Assembly (NCBI GenBank): GCA_051000345.1
Contig: JBPCOJ010000068.1
Coordinates: 1-43,064, forward strand
Source of the DNA: JBHENC01 sp051000345
GTDB taxonomy: Bacteria; Acidobacteriota; Blastocatellia; Pyrinomonadales; Pyrinomonadaceae
Reading direction: 5' to 3'
DNA length: 43,064 nt
This document shows, piece after piece, positions 8,745 to 17,111 of the stretch. How positions within the stretch are numbered: position 1 is the stretch's first letter; each line of letters starts with the position of its first letter. The notes under the pieces were generated by a model that saw only the letters and a list, made by a program, of their open reading frames with translations, ran no database searches and had not been told where the DNA came from. Made by a program: the position numbers and the translations under genes.

Positions 8745-10424
8745 TCATGACTCCTGTGTTACTCCCGGCAGTTCAATGCTGATCGTCGTGCCGTGACCCT
8801 CGCGGCTGCGCACGTTGATTGTACCACTATGATCGCGGATGATTTGATAGACGATTGACAGGCCGAGTCCCGTGCCGCCGCTCGTCGAAGAAGAAAACGG
8901 CTCGAAGAGTTGTTCGACTTGTTCGGGCGACATGCCGTCTCCCATATCGGAGAAGGTAATGCGCAAGCGCCCGTTGGCGGCGCGGTTCATTTCTACGCGC
9001 AGCGTGCCGCCCGCAGGCATCGCCTGCAAAGCGTTGCGCGACAGATTCCAGAAGACTTGTTTGAGTTGCGACGCGTCTGCGCTAATCGTCACGGGTTCAT
9101 CCGGCAAGTTTTCTTCAAGGACATGATCGTCGCGTACTTCGGGACTGTGGCGCAGCAGCGCAAATGTTTCGCGCAGCGGTTCGCGCAAATCGACATCCGT
9201 GAAAGTGCTGTTGCGCGGGCGCGCGTAAGTTAAAAAATCCGTGATGATGCGATTGAGCCTGTCAGATTCGCGCAGGATTATTTCCATCAATTCGGCTTGA
9301 CCGGAATCACCGCTGATCTCCGAGCGCAGTACCTGAATCGAGCCGCGCATCGAAGCCAGCGGATTTCTGATTTCATGCGCAATGCCCGCCGCCACGCGCC
9401 CGACTGCGGCGAGCCTGTCTTGTCGCCGCGAAGTTTCTTCGAGCGCGCGAACTTCCGTTAAATCCTGAAAGGTAATGACCATGCCGGTCGTTTCCTTTGA
9501 TTCGGCGAAGAGCGGAAAGATGCTGAAGCCGAGCCGCAAAAGTAATCCGTCCGGCGTCAAACAATTAGCTTCGTAACGCGGGCTTTGCTCGCTCATCGCC
9601 GCCGCGCGCATAGACTCTTCAATATGGTTGGGAATCTCGCCGAACAAAATAGATGCGTGCTGCCCGCGCACTTCCGCCGCCTTGTAGCCCGTGATTTCTT
9701 CAGCCGCCGCGTTGAAGGTAAAAATGCGCCCGTCCAAATCCGTAGTGATGACGCCGGAGCGAATGGATTCGACGATTCTTTCGTGCAGCACGCGCAAATC
9801 CGCAAGCGTCTGCGTCGCCGCGATCAATCGCACGTCCGCGCGAGATTGTCTCTCGGCGAGACGCGCGGCGAGCAGCCCGACGACAAGAAACGCGATGTCG
9901 TTGAGGCCGATGGTCTGAATCGTTTTGATTGTCGAAGCGGCGGTTTCGAGCGGCTCGTAAGGCTGCAAAACGCCTGTGATCGCGGCAATCGCCAGGCCTG
10001 TAAAAGCAAAGACGCAGCAGACGGCGGTTGCCAGCGCGCCGCGCGAACCGAGCAGAATGCTGGCGACGGAAATAACGATTATGTAGATCGCGGAGTACGG
10101 TGAATCGACGCTGCCCGTCACCCATACGAGCCATGTCGCCAGCAGCACATCTGCGAACAGTTGTACGCCGGTTTGTATGCGCACGCGCGAATTGAAATGC
10201 AGCGCGAGCGCATAAAAAATCGAAAGCGAAACGACGACGCCGAAGACAGGCAACGCTTCCTGAAGCGCGGAACGCTGCGGCGCGCCGCCGTATTGATCGC
10301 GCAGCCACAAAGCGCTCGCCAGCAGCAACAAGAAAGCGACGATGAGCCTGCCAATCGTCAGCCACCATGCGCCGCGCACGGATTCCGCATGTTCCTCTAA
10401 TCGCTCTTGCTCCGCGTGCATCAC
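8745..10424 (-). CDS. pilS: Membrane sensor kinase with PAS domain (PilS-like)
   Basis: 559 residues. The N-terminal half has about six transmembrane helices (from LIVAFLLLLASALWL to NDIAFLVVGLLAARL). A PAS domain follows (about 205-315, ESIRSGVITTDLDGRIFTFN and GYKAAEVRG). The HisKA dimerisation helix holds the phosphorylated His in AGIAHEIRNPLASMRGS, and the HATPase domain has an N box (NLSRNALQAMP), G1 (DMGDGMSPE) and G2 (GGTGLGLSIV). Six membrane helices plus PAS plus HisKA is the PilS layout. It lies 76 bases upstream of the regulator on the same strand, so it probably phosphorylates that regulator. Confidence 0.9.
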   Translation of the reverse strand: MMHAEQERLEEHAESVRGAWWLTIGRLIVAFLLLLASALWLRDQYGGAPQRSALQEALPVFGVVVSLSIFYALALHFNSRVRIQTGVQLFADVLLATWLVWVTGSVDSPYSAIYIIVISVASILLGSRGALATAVCCVFAFTGLAIAAITGVLQPYEPLETAASTIKTIQTIGLNDIAFLVVGLLAARLAERQSRADVRLIAATQTLADLRVLHERIVESIRSGVITTDLDGRIFTFNAAAEEITGYKAAEVRGQHASILFGEIPNHIEESMRAAAMSEQSPRYEANCLTPDGLLLRLGFSIFPLFAESKETTGMVITFQDLTEVRALEETSRRQDRLAAVGRVAAGIAHEIRNPLASMRGSIQVLRSEISGDSGQAELMEIILRESDRLNRIITDFLTYARPRNSTFTDVDLREPLRETFALLRHSPEVRDDHVLEENLPDEPVTISADASQLKQVFWNLSRNALQAMPAGGTLRVEMNRAANGRLRITFSDMGDGMSPEQVEQLFEPFSSSTSGGTGLGLSIVYQIIRDHSGTINVRSREGHGTTISIELPGVTQES

Positions 10425-10478
10425 ACATCAAGCGTAACACGAGGAAGCGCTCGCCGCGCGGGAAAATTCGACGCCGAA

Positions 10479-10549
10479 GAAAAACGAAAAAGCGGCGCGA
10501 GAAAAATGATTGCTCTCGTAGTTGAGAGACGACCTTTTCCCGCGCCGCT
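10479..10549 (-). terminator. Two-level hairpin terminator
   Basis: Arms AGCGGCGCGAGAAAA (from 10491) and TTTTCCCGCGCCGCT (to 10549) pair with one mismatch and enclose an inner stem CTCTC/GAGAG. On the minus strand the stem is followed by TTTTCGTTTTTC. It would end transcription from the zinc-ribbon gene before the sensor kinase gene. Confidence 0.7.
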
Positions 10550-10591
10550 GTGAACTTAAAAATCTTGGAAATTAAAAACTTGCGTGCTTCG

Positions 10592-10780
10592 TTACGCTGC
10601 CTTGCGCCGAGCTTGAACCGCGCGCTTCGGCTGTAGTCCGAGACGCTCGCGCAAACCCTTGCACGCATCCAACTCTTTTTCGGGAATGCAGGCGGCGCAC
10701 ACCCATTTGCCGTCCGCGTCGCGCATGAACCGCCGCTCGGTTTGTTTGCGGCACGCTTCGCATTTGAATCCTTTACTCAT
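10592..10780 (-). CDS. Small CxxC zinc-ribbon protein
   Basis: 62 residues. Two Cys pairs, CEACR (C8/C11) and CAACI, lie about 20 residues apart and form a likely treble-clef or rubredoxin-like zinc site. The C-terminus is strongly basic (PKRAVQARRKAA), suggesting nucleic-acid contact. Minus-strand AAAGGAAAAGGAAG just upstream of the ATG serves as ribosome site. It ends before a strong terminator and follows the SWIM protein gene by 33 bases, so the two small genes are probably co-transcribed. The role is unknown. Confidence 0.75.
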   Translation of the reverse strand: MSKGFKCEACRKQTERRFMRDADGKWVCAACIPEKELDACKGLRERLGLQPKRAVQARRKAA

Positions 10781-10813
10781 CTTCCTTTTCCTTTGCTCTA
10801 CAAAGTTTTTGCT

Positions 10814-11146
10814 TTAAGCCGCGCGCGCCATTTGTTTGATTGGTTCATATTCACAAGCCAGATAACGACGCGCAATAAATTTCAACACCGCCGAAACGTG
10901 TTTGCACTCGAAGCCGGGTTCGGCGTTGCCGCGATAAACGAAATCCGCGCATGTGCAGGCCAGATGCTTCGTGTGCGGCTCGCAATACAAATGATAATCG
11001 CGCTCCGTCGTCGCGCCGCTCTCCGAACGCGCCATCCAGCCATACGGCTCCGCCTCGAAAACTTCGATCCGCTCCGAACGCGCCGCGCGCTGCTCCGCCG
11101 GTGAAAAGACTTGCACTCTACTATTCTCTTTTTTCTTTCCAATCAT
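10814..11146 (-). CDS. SWIM zinc-finger protein
   Basis: 110 residues. The SWIM pattern CxCx(n)CxH is clear: CTCADFVYRGNAEPGFE followed by CKHVSAVLKFIA. SWIM domains bind zinc and mediate DNA or protein contacts; here there is no helicase or transposase domain, only the finger with a short N-terminal extension. The ATG is preceded on the minus strand by AGAGGAATG. It lies directly ahead of a second small zinc protein. Free-standing SWIM proteins of this size are common in Acidobacteria and Cyanobacteria, with no defined role. Confidence 0.8.
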   Translation of the reverse strand: MIGKKKENSRVQVFSPAEQRAARSERIEVFEAEPYGWMARSESGATTERDYHLYCEPHTKHLACTCADFVYRGNAEPGFECKHVSAVLKFIARRYLACEYEPIKQMARAA

Positions 11147-11595
11147 TCCTCTAACTCCTCAACGAATAATCAATTTCAGACAGAATTATAACACTTTGGC
11201 GCACGCGTGGAAAGATGTCTCACGCATGAAACACGGCGAAAATGAAAGTTTTCCGGGAGGATCGAGCGTTGAATAAAAGACTGATTATATTGCGCCGGAT
11301 AGCGAAAGCCGTATTTACAAAGGCAAATCTTGGTCGGTTGAATCCGGTTACATAAATTGTTTGCTGCACGGCTTAAAGCCGGAATTTTGTACGGCACAGT
11401 ACCAATGCACTTATTGCATTCGTGGTAAACTATTTGTTCGCTTTAACAGGAAATTTTATATCGCGGATGGCAGACCGTAGAACATTGCGGAACCGTCGCA
11501 TCGTAATCCGTTTCCGCGCGGCTTTGAAGAGAAATACTTTGACGGTTCGTCGCGGAGCGAGTGAACATTTTGACGATCAAGGCGGGACGATTGAT
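11147..11595. other. Intergenic region between divergent genes
   Basis: About 450 bases between the minus-strand SWIM gene and the plus-strand glycosidase. It must hold promoters for both, but no box is convincing. A small palindrome CGGCTTAAAGCCG lies at 11369-11381. An open frame continues upstream of the glycosidase start to 11422, but its translation is basic and low-complexity and looks unlike protein. Confidence 0.5.
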
Positions 11596-13881
11596 ATGAG
11601 CACGGTACGGGCAAACGAGCCAGCGTGCGCGCCGCTGCCGGAGTTGTGGGGCGGAGTCGAATGCACGCTCAATCGCGTCGGTGATCGATATTTCGATCAA
11701 CTTGCGCGTAGCCGCCACGACGTGCGGCTTGCAGATTTACATCTGTTCGCCGATTTAGGCGTGCGCGCCCTGCGCTATCCCGTGCTCTGGGAGCGGACTG
11801 CGCCGGAAGAAGATTTGGCGCACGCGAGTTGGGAATGGGCAGACGAGCGCCTGCACTGTTTGCGCTCTCTCGGCATTCGCCCGATTATAGGTTTAGTGCA
11901 TCACGGCAGCGGGCCGCCTCACACGAGCCTGCTCGATCCGCAGTTTCCCGAAAAACTCGCGGGCTACGCGCGCCTCGTCGCAGAGCGTTACTCATGGGCG
12001 GAAAGCTACACGCCGATCAACGAGCCTTTGACAACGGCGCGCTTCAGCGGCCTCTACGGTCACTGGTATCCGCACGGGCGCGATGAGCGAACGTTTGCCT
12101 GCGCGCTTCTGACACAATGCCGCGCGACGGTGCTTGCGATGCGCGCGATACGCGAAGTAAATCCGTCGGCACAACTCATTCAAACAGACGATCTGGGCAA
12201 AACATACAGCACGCGCGCGCTCTCCTATCAAGCGGATTTCGATAACGAACGCCGCTGGCTGAGCTTTGATCTGCTCGGCGGGCGCGTCACACCGCAGCAT
12301 CCGATGTGGAGCTATTTGCGCTTGGCTGGAACAAGCAAAGCGGAACTATCGTGGTTCCTTGAAAACACATGCCCGCCGGACGTTATCGGCATCAATCATT
12401 ACATGACGAGCGAGCGCTTTCTTGACGAACGCATCGAGCGTTATCCCGTTTCGACGCATGGTGGAAACGAGCGGCATCATTACGCAGACATCGAAGCCGT
12501 GCGCGTCTGCGCCGAAGGCTTGACCGGCGCGCGCTCGCTGCTGAAGGAAACATGGGAGCGCTACGAGTTGCCCGTTGCCATCACCGAAGCGCATCTGGGC
12601 TGCACGCGCGAAGAGCAATTGCGCTGGATCAAAGAAGTATGGGATGGGGCGAAGAGTTTGCGCGACGAAGGCGCTGACGTGCGCGCCGTCACCGCGTGGT
12701 CGCTGCTCGGAGCCTTTGATTGGAATTCTCTGTTGACAGTGGACGCGGGGCATTACGAGCCGGGCGTTTTCGATTTGCGTGCGCCTGTGCCGCGCCCGAC
12801 GGCTATCGCTGGCTTGCTGCGTGAATTGGCAACGGGACAAACGCCGACTCATCCCGTGCTGGACGCGCCCGGCTGGTGGCACAGATTAACGCGCTTGCAG
12901 TATCCGGCGGTGGTGCGGCATTCACAAAAAAACAGTTCTTTGAAGCGAGGTGTCTATATGGAAAGCGGGGCGACGCGTCCGCTGCTCATCACGGGCGCGA
13001 CCGGCACGCTCGGAATGGCCTTTGCGCGTTTGTGCGAGATGCGTGGCTTGTCTTATCGCTTGCTCAATCGCCGACAATTAGACATCGCCGATGCGTCTTC
13101 GATTGACGCGGCGCTCGCAGAGTTTGAGCCTTGGGCGGTAATCAACACGGCTGGCTTTGTGCGCGTGGACGACGCCGAGCGCGAGCCGGAAACATGTCGC
13201 AGGGAAAATACAATTGGCGCGGCTCTCCTTGCCGAAGCGTGCGCCGCGCGCGCCATTTCCTTACTCACTTTTTCATCCGACCTTGTCTTCGACGGAACAA
13301 AGAACGCTCCTTATTTAGAATCAGACGCCGCCGCGCCGCTCAATGTTTACGGCACAAGCAAAGCCGAAGCCGAACGCCTTTTGCTCGACGCTTATCCTCC
13401 GACCTTGATCGTTCGCACAAGCGCATTTTTCGGCCCGTGGGACGAGCACAATTTCGCCGTGCAAGTTCTGCGCACGCTTGCCGCTAAACAAACCTTCGTC
13501 GCCGCAAGTGATTCCGTCGTGTCGCCGACATACGTGCCAGACCTCGTTCATACGAGCCTCGATTTATTGATTGACGGTGAGCGCGGCATCTGGCATTTAG
13601 CTAATGCGGGCGCGCTTACGTGGGCAGAGTTTGCGCGGCGATGCGCCGCGCACGCAAATCTAGATGCGTCGCTTATCGAAGCGCGCCCGACGAGTGAATT
13701 CCACTTCGCGGCGGCGCGCCCGCTTTACAGCGTGCTCGGCAGCGAACGCGGCACGCTGCTTTCATCGTTCGATGATGCGCTCGCGCGCTTTTTCCGCGAA
13801 TGCGAAATCAAATGGAACGATAACGCGGACGATCAACGCCAGCCCACGCGCCGCGCAATGGCTGCCGCCGCCGGAAAATAG
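11596..13881 (+). CDS. GH1-like glycosidase fused to RmlD-like sugar-nucleotide reductase
   Basis: 761 residues from an ATG preceded by AAGGCGGG; the frame is open to 11422 but the extra 58 residues look non-coding. The first half is a clan GH-A barrel: acid/base Glu in PINEP (about 142) and putative nucleophile Glu in AITEAHLG (about 330, where GH1 enzymes usually have TENG). The second half is an extended short-chain dehydrogenase of the dTDP-4-dehydrorhamnose reductase type: NAD(P) motif GATGTLG at about 467, YGTSK active-site pair at about 584, and TFSSDLVFDG. Such fusions occur in bacteria, but the physiological sugar is unknown. A second glycosidase gene follows after 60 bases, so both may serve one glycan pathway. 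Confidence 0.85.
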   Translation: MSTVRANEPACAPLPELWGGVECTLNRVGDRYFDQLARSRHDVRLADLHLFADLGVRALRYPVLWERTAPEEDLAHASWEWADERLHCLRSLGIRPIIGLVHHGSGPPHTSLLDPQFPEKLAGYARLVAERYSWAESYTPINEPLTTARFSGLYGHWYPHGRDERTFACALLTQCRATVLAMRAIREVNPSAQLIQTDDLGKTYSTRALSYQADFDNERRWLSFDLLGGRVTPQHPMWSYLRLAGTSKAELSWFLENTCPPDVIGINHYMTSERFLDERIERYPVSTHGGNERHHYADIEAVRVCAEGLTGARSLLKETWERYELPVAITEAHLGCTREEQLRWIKEVWDGAKSLRDEGADVRAVTAWSLLGAFDWNSLLTVDAGHYEPGVFDLRAPVPRPTAIAGLLRELATGQTPTHPVLDAPGWWHRLTRLQYPAVVRHSQKNSSLKRGVYMESGATRPLLITGATGTLGMAFARLCEMRGLSYRLLNRRQLDIADASSIDAALAEFEPWAVINTAGFVRVDDAEREPETCRRENTIGAALLAEACAARAISLLTFSSDLVFDGTKNAPYLESDAAAPLNVYGTSKAEAERLLLDAYPPTLIVRTSAFFGPWDEHNFAVQVLRTLAAKQTFVAASDSVVSPTYVPDLVHTSLDLLIDGERGIWHLANAGALTWAEFARRCAAHANLDASLIEARPTSEFHFAAARPLYSVLGSERGTLLSSFDDALARFFRECEIKWNDNADDQRQPTRRAMAAAAGK

Positions 13882-13941
13882 CTTGCGCGCGGCACCTCGC
13901 ATCACGGTCTTCGATGTTTATAATTTGAATGGAAATTAGCT

Positions 13942-15105
13942 TTGACGGAACAGCCTTTGTTTAAGAGTTTCTTTGTCGGTGGTTTTGAGTGCTCGACGCA
14001 TCGCACGAAGGCAGGCCGCAGGCTCGATTTGATTGCGGCAACGGCGCACGACACATACGCCGCCGAAGATTATCTGCGCTTGCAAAGCCAAGGCATACGC
14101 ACTGTGCGCAGCGGTATTCGCTGGCACTTAATCGAAAAGTCGCCGGGCCATTACGATTTCTCGAGCGCGCTTCAGATGATTCGCCGCGCCCGCGAAACGA
14201 ACACGCAGGTCATATGGGATTTGTGCCACTACGGTTGGCCTGATTACTTGGACGTGTTCAAGCCGGAGTTCGTGCAAAGCTTCGCGCGCATGTCACGCGC
14301 CTTCGCCGAACTGCTGGCGAACGAAACGAACGGCGTGCAGTTCATTTCGCCGATCAACGAAATTTCCTTTCTCGCGTGGGCGAGCGGCGAGGTCGGATAT
14401 TTTTATCCGTACACCGAGCGGCGCGGCTTTGAATTGAAAACGCAACTTGTGAGAGCGGCTATCGAAAGCATCGAAGCCGTGTGGAGCGTGCTGCCCGAAA
14501 CCCGTATCCTTCACTCCGATCCGGTCATAAACATCGTCGCCGATCCGTACAGGCCGGATGAGCGCGCGGACGCCGAAGGCCACCGCCTTGCGCAGTATCA
14601 AGCGTGGGATATGTTGGCGGGACATTTGTGGCCGCAACTCGGCGGCGCGGAAAAATATCTGGACATCGTCGGCGTCAACTATTACCCGCACAATCAGTGG
14701 ATACACAACACGCCCGCGTTTAATCCTTCGCTGGCACTCACGCGCACGCATGAGCTTTACCGCCCGTTCAGGGAAATCCTGCTCGAAATCCAAGCGCGTT
14801 ATCGACGCCCTTTGTTCATTGCGGAGACCGGCGCGGAAAATGAAACGCGCGTGCCTTGGCTTGCTTACATCGCGGATGAAGTCTTGGCAGCGAGAAACGC
14901 GGGAGCGCACATCGAAGGCATTTGTCTTTACCCGATCATCAATCATCCGGGCTGGGACGACGAACGCCATTGCCATAACGGTTTGTGGGATTACGCGAAC
15001 GAAGCAGGCGAGCGGGAAATTTACGGGCCGTTAGCCGACGAACTGCGCCGCCAGCAGCAGCGTTTCTTTCCTAAAAAATTAGCCGCCGCCGGTGGTGCTG
15101 CTTGA
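13942..15105 (+). CDS. Clan GH-A glycoside hydrolase (beta-glucosidase-like)
   Basis: 387 residues, starting at a TTG (an earlier ATG in the frame is blocked by a stop codon). The barrel shows IRTVRSGIRWHLIEKSPGHYDF near the N-terminus, the acid/base Glu in SPINEISFLAW (about 140), NYYPHNQW in the middle and a candidate nucleophile Glu in FIAETGAE (about 293). It is shorter than typical GH1 enzymes and has no signal peptide, so it is cytoplasmic. It follows the glycosidase-reductase fusion gene and probably belongs to the same operon. The substrate cannot be predicted. Confidence 0.82.
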   Translation: MTEQPLFKSFFVGGFECSTHRTKAGRRLDLIAATAHDTYAAEDYLRLQSQGIRTVRSGIRWHLIEKSPGHYDFSSALQMIRRARETNTQVIWDLCHYGWPDYLDVFKPEFVQSFARMSRAFAELLANETNGVQFISPINEISFLAWASGEVGYFYPYTERRGFELKTQLVRAAIESIEAVWSVLPETRILHSDPVINIVADPYRPDERADAEGHRLAQYQAWDMLAGHLWPQLGGAEKYLDIVGVNYYPHNQWIHNTPAFNPSLALTRTHELYRPFREILLEIQARYRRPLFIAETGAENETRVPWLAYIADEVLAARNAGAHIEGICLYPIINHPGWDDERHCHNGLWDYANEAGEREIYGPLADELRRQQQRFFPKKLAAAGGAA

Positions 15106-15123
15106 ATTTATCTGTTGCGATTC

Positions 15124-15366
15124 TTAGGCGTGCTCTTTAAGACCATCGCGCAGTTCCCGAAAGTCTGCGCGTAACTCATAAAACTCCGAATGCGTCTGCT
15201 TCACTTCGGCCTCGATACGGTCAAGCCTTATCTCGAAACGCGATTCCAGCGTATCGAACCGCTTGTTTATTTCTACGCGGAAGGATTCCAGCCGCTCTAA
15301 AATCGTCTCGAGCGTCGGCGCGGTTCTGTATTTCTCTTGAATGTCCTTTGTTGTGTCTTCGCTCAT
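15124..15366 (-). CDS. Coiled-coil mini-protein, paralogue of the 16784-17050 product
   Basis: 80 residues from the ATG encoding MSEDTTKDIQEKY. Nearly all of it is heptad-patterned helix: TLETILERLESFRVEINKRF, then LESRFEIRLDRIEAEV and LRADFRELRDGL. It shares its start (MSE, then TK), the TLxTxLERL block, the LxxRxxRIE block and the ending ADFRE(L/I)R with the gene at 16784-17050, so the two are paralogues. An in-frame extension to 15579 would overlap the flavoprotein gene and looks like random sequence. It is probably an oligomeric cytoplasmic protein of unknown role. Confidence 0.65.
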   Translation of the reverse strand: MSEDTTKDIQEKYRTAPTLETILERLESFRVEINKRFDTLESRFEIRLDRIEAEVKQTHSEFYELRADFRELRDGLKEHA

Positions 15367-15536
15367 GCGAGAATCATATACTTGTAAACGGATTCGTTGC
15401 AAACATAATCGCAAGCAAAATAAAGGGGAAGCACGAACTTCCGGCGGTAGCCGATGCTGATAGCCATAGCGTTCTTCAACTTGCGAAACAATGTCCGTGT
15501 AAACGGCTATATCTTTTGCCGATGTGCTTTTTATCC

Positions 15537-16703
15537 TCACACATATTGACCGGCGGCGAAGCCTGATGCCCACGCCCACTGAAAATTATAGCCGCCGAGA
15601 TGCCCCGTCACGTCAACGACTTCGCCGATAAAATAAAGGCCGGGAATGCTTCGGGCTTCCATTGTCTTGGAAGATAAATCGTGTGTATCGACGCCGCCAA
15701 ACGTCACTTCCGCTTTGTTGTAGCCTTCCGTTCCGTCCGGCGCAAGCTGCAGATCGTTCAACCGAGAGGCGATTTTCTTTAGCTCATCGCTCGTATAACA
15801 ATTAAGCGGTTTCGACTTCGCATAAAGCGCGCACCACGCTTGAGAAAAGCGTCTGGGCAAATATTGCGCGAGCAGATTCGCCAGTTCGATTTCGCTTTTC
15901 TGTTTTTCTTCGAGAATCGAAAGCGCGTCTTTTTCGGGCAGCAGATCGAGTGAAAGCGTATCGCCCTTTTTCCAGTACGAAGAAATTTGCAAGATGGCGG
16001 GGCCGCTCAAGCCGCGATGCGTCAGCAAAACGTTTTCGCGGAATTCCATTTTGTTGCAGCGTGCGAGCGCGTCGATTGAAACGCCGCTCAATTCCTTTAA
16101 TGCTTCCAACTCGTTCGCCGCAAACGTCAAAGGCACGAGCGCCGGGCGTGTTTCCTGTATGCGCAGGCCGAATTGCCGCGCGATGCGATAACCGAAATCC
16201 GTCGCCCCGATTTTCGGAATCGACAGCCCGCCCGTCGCAATCACCAAACTCTCCGCTTCGTAATTTCCCTCATTCGTTTCAATCACGAACGACGAAATTT
16301 TTTCTACTTCGCGCACTTCGCAATGGAGACGGATTTCAACTCCGGCCAAAGCGCATTCCGCGAGCAGCATGTCTATGATCTCGCGCGCGCTGCCGTCGCA
16401 GAAAAGCTGGCCGAGTTTTTTTTCGTGATAACGAATATTGTGCTTTTCGACGAGCGCAACGAAGTCTGCGGGCGTGTAGCGTGCGAGCGCGGATTTGCAG
16501 AAATTCGGATTGGCGGACAAATAATTTTCAGGGCGTGTATCCGTGTTCGTGAAGTTGCAGCGCCCGCCGCCGGAGACAGCGATTTTTTTGCCGACGCTTC
16601 CGGCGTGTTCGAGCACAATCACACTACGCCCGCGCTTGCCCGCTTCCATCGCGCACATCAATCCGGCAGCGCCCGCGCCGATAATTATCACATCAATTTT
16701 CAT
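15537..16703 (-). CDS. HI0933/BaiN-family flavoprotein (NAD(P)/FAD-dependent oxidoreductase)
   Basis: 388 residues. The N-terminal FAD-binding Rossmann motif is DVIIIGAGAAGLMCAMEAG, followed by KKIAVSGGGRCNFTN, the family hallmark. The GATD/ATGG segment VIATGGLSIPKIGATDFGY and the C-terminal FAD motif GLYFIGEVVDVTGHLGGYNFQWAWASG are also present, so the protein is full length. Relatives reduce varied substrates and are linked to 2-thiouridine modification or bile-acid metabolism; the substrate here is not known. The gene lies between two paralogous coiled-coil mini-protein genes. Confidence 0.93.
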   Translation of the reverse strand: MKIDVIIIGAGAAGLMCAMEAGKRGRSVIVLEHAGSVGKKIAVSGGGRCNFTNTDTRPENYLSANPNFCKSALARYTPADFVALVEKHNIRYHEKKLGQLFCDGSAREIIDMLLAECALAGVEIRLHCEVREVEKISSFVIETNEGNYEAESLVIATGGLSIPKIGATDFGYRIARQFGLRIQETRPALVPLTFAANELEALKELSGVSIDALARCNKMEFRENVLLTHRGLSGPAILQISSYWKKGDTLSLDLLPEKDALSILEEKQKSEIELANLLAQYLPRRFSQAWCALYAKSKPLNCYTSDELKKIASRLNDLQLAPDGTEGYNKAEVTFGGVDTHDLSSKTMEARSIPGLYFIGEVVDVTGHLGGYNFQWAWASGFAAGQYV

Positions 16704-16783
16704 CGCCGGAGTTTGAATGAAACTTTGTTTTTCTCGTTTACAAATTCTTGCTTACGACCTGTAACCGGCGCATCATTTTCCGC

Positions 16784-17050
16784 ATGAGCGAAAACATCAC
16801 CAAACTCACACTCGACACCTTACTCGAACGCCTGAACGAAATCGGCGAGCGGATGGACAAAGGCTTCGCCGCCATGAACACACGTCTTGACCATATCGAA
16901 CAGCGACTCGACCAGACGGATGCACGGCTCGATAGAGTCGAAACGCTGGTTGACCGTTTGGCAAGCACGACATTCGAGACGCGCGCCGATATGCGGGAGA
17001 TACGCGCGGACTTCCGAGAGATTCGCGCGCACTTCAAAGAACTCGCCTGA
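16784..17050 (+). CDS. Coiled-coil mini-protein, paralogue of the 15124-15366 product
   Basis: 88 residues from the ATG encoding MSENITKLTLDTLLERL. It is almost wholly coiled coil with an 11- or 7-residue rhythm: LDHIEQRLDQTDARLDRVETLVDRL and MREIRADFREIRAHF. It resembles the product of the convergently placed gene at 15124-15366. The two lie on opposite strands on either side of the flavoprotein gene. The function is unknown; small proteins with such repeats often form helical bundles. Confidence 0.65.
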   Translation: MSENITKLTLDTLLERLNEIGERMDKGFAAMNTRLDHIEQRLDQTDARLDRVETLVDRLASTTFETRADMREIRADFREIRAHFKELA

Positions 17051-17111
17051 AACGCTTTCCGAAATTGTCCCGCGTTGGTTAAGCTATGCGGTTTCGGACA
17101 AAGCAATAATC

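Noticed and set aside
11369..11381. CGGCTTAAAGCCG as a terminator
   Set aside because: Short stem without T run; not enough to call a terminator.
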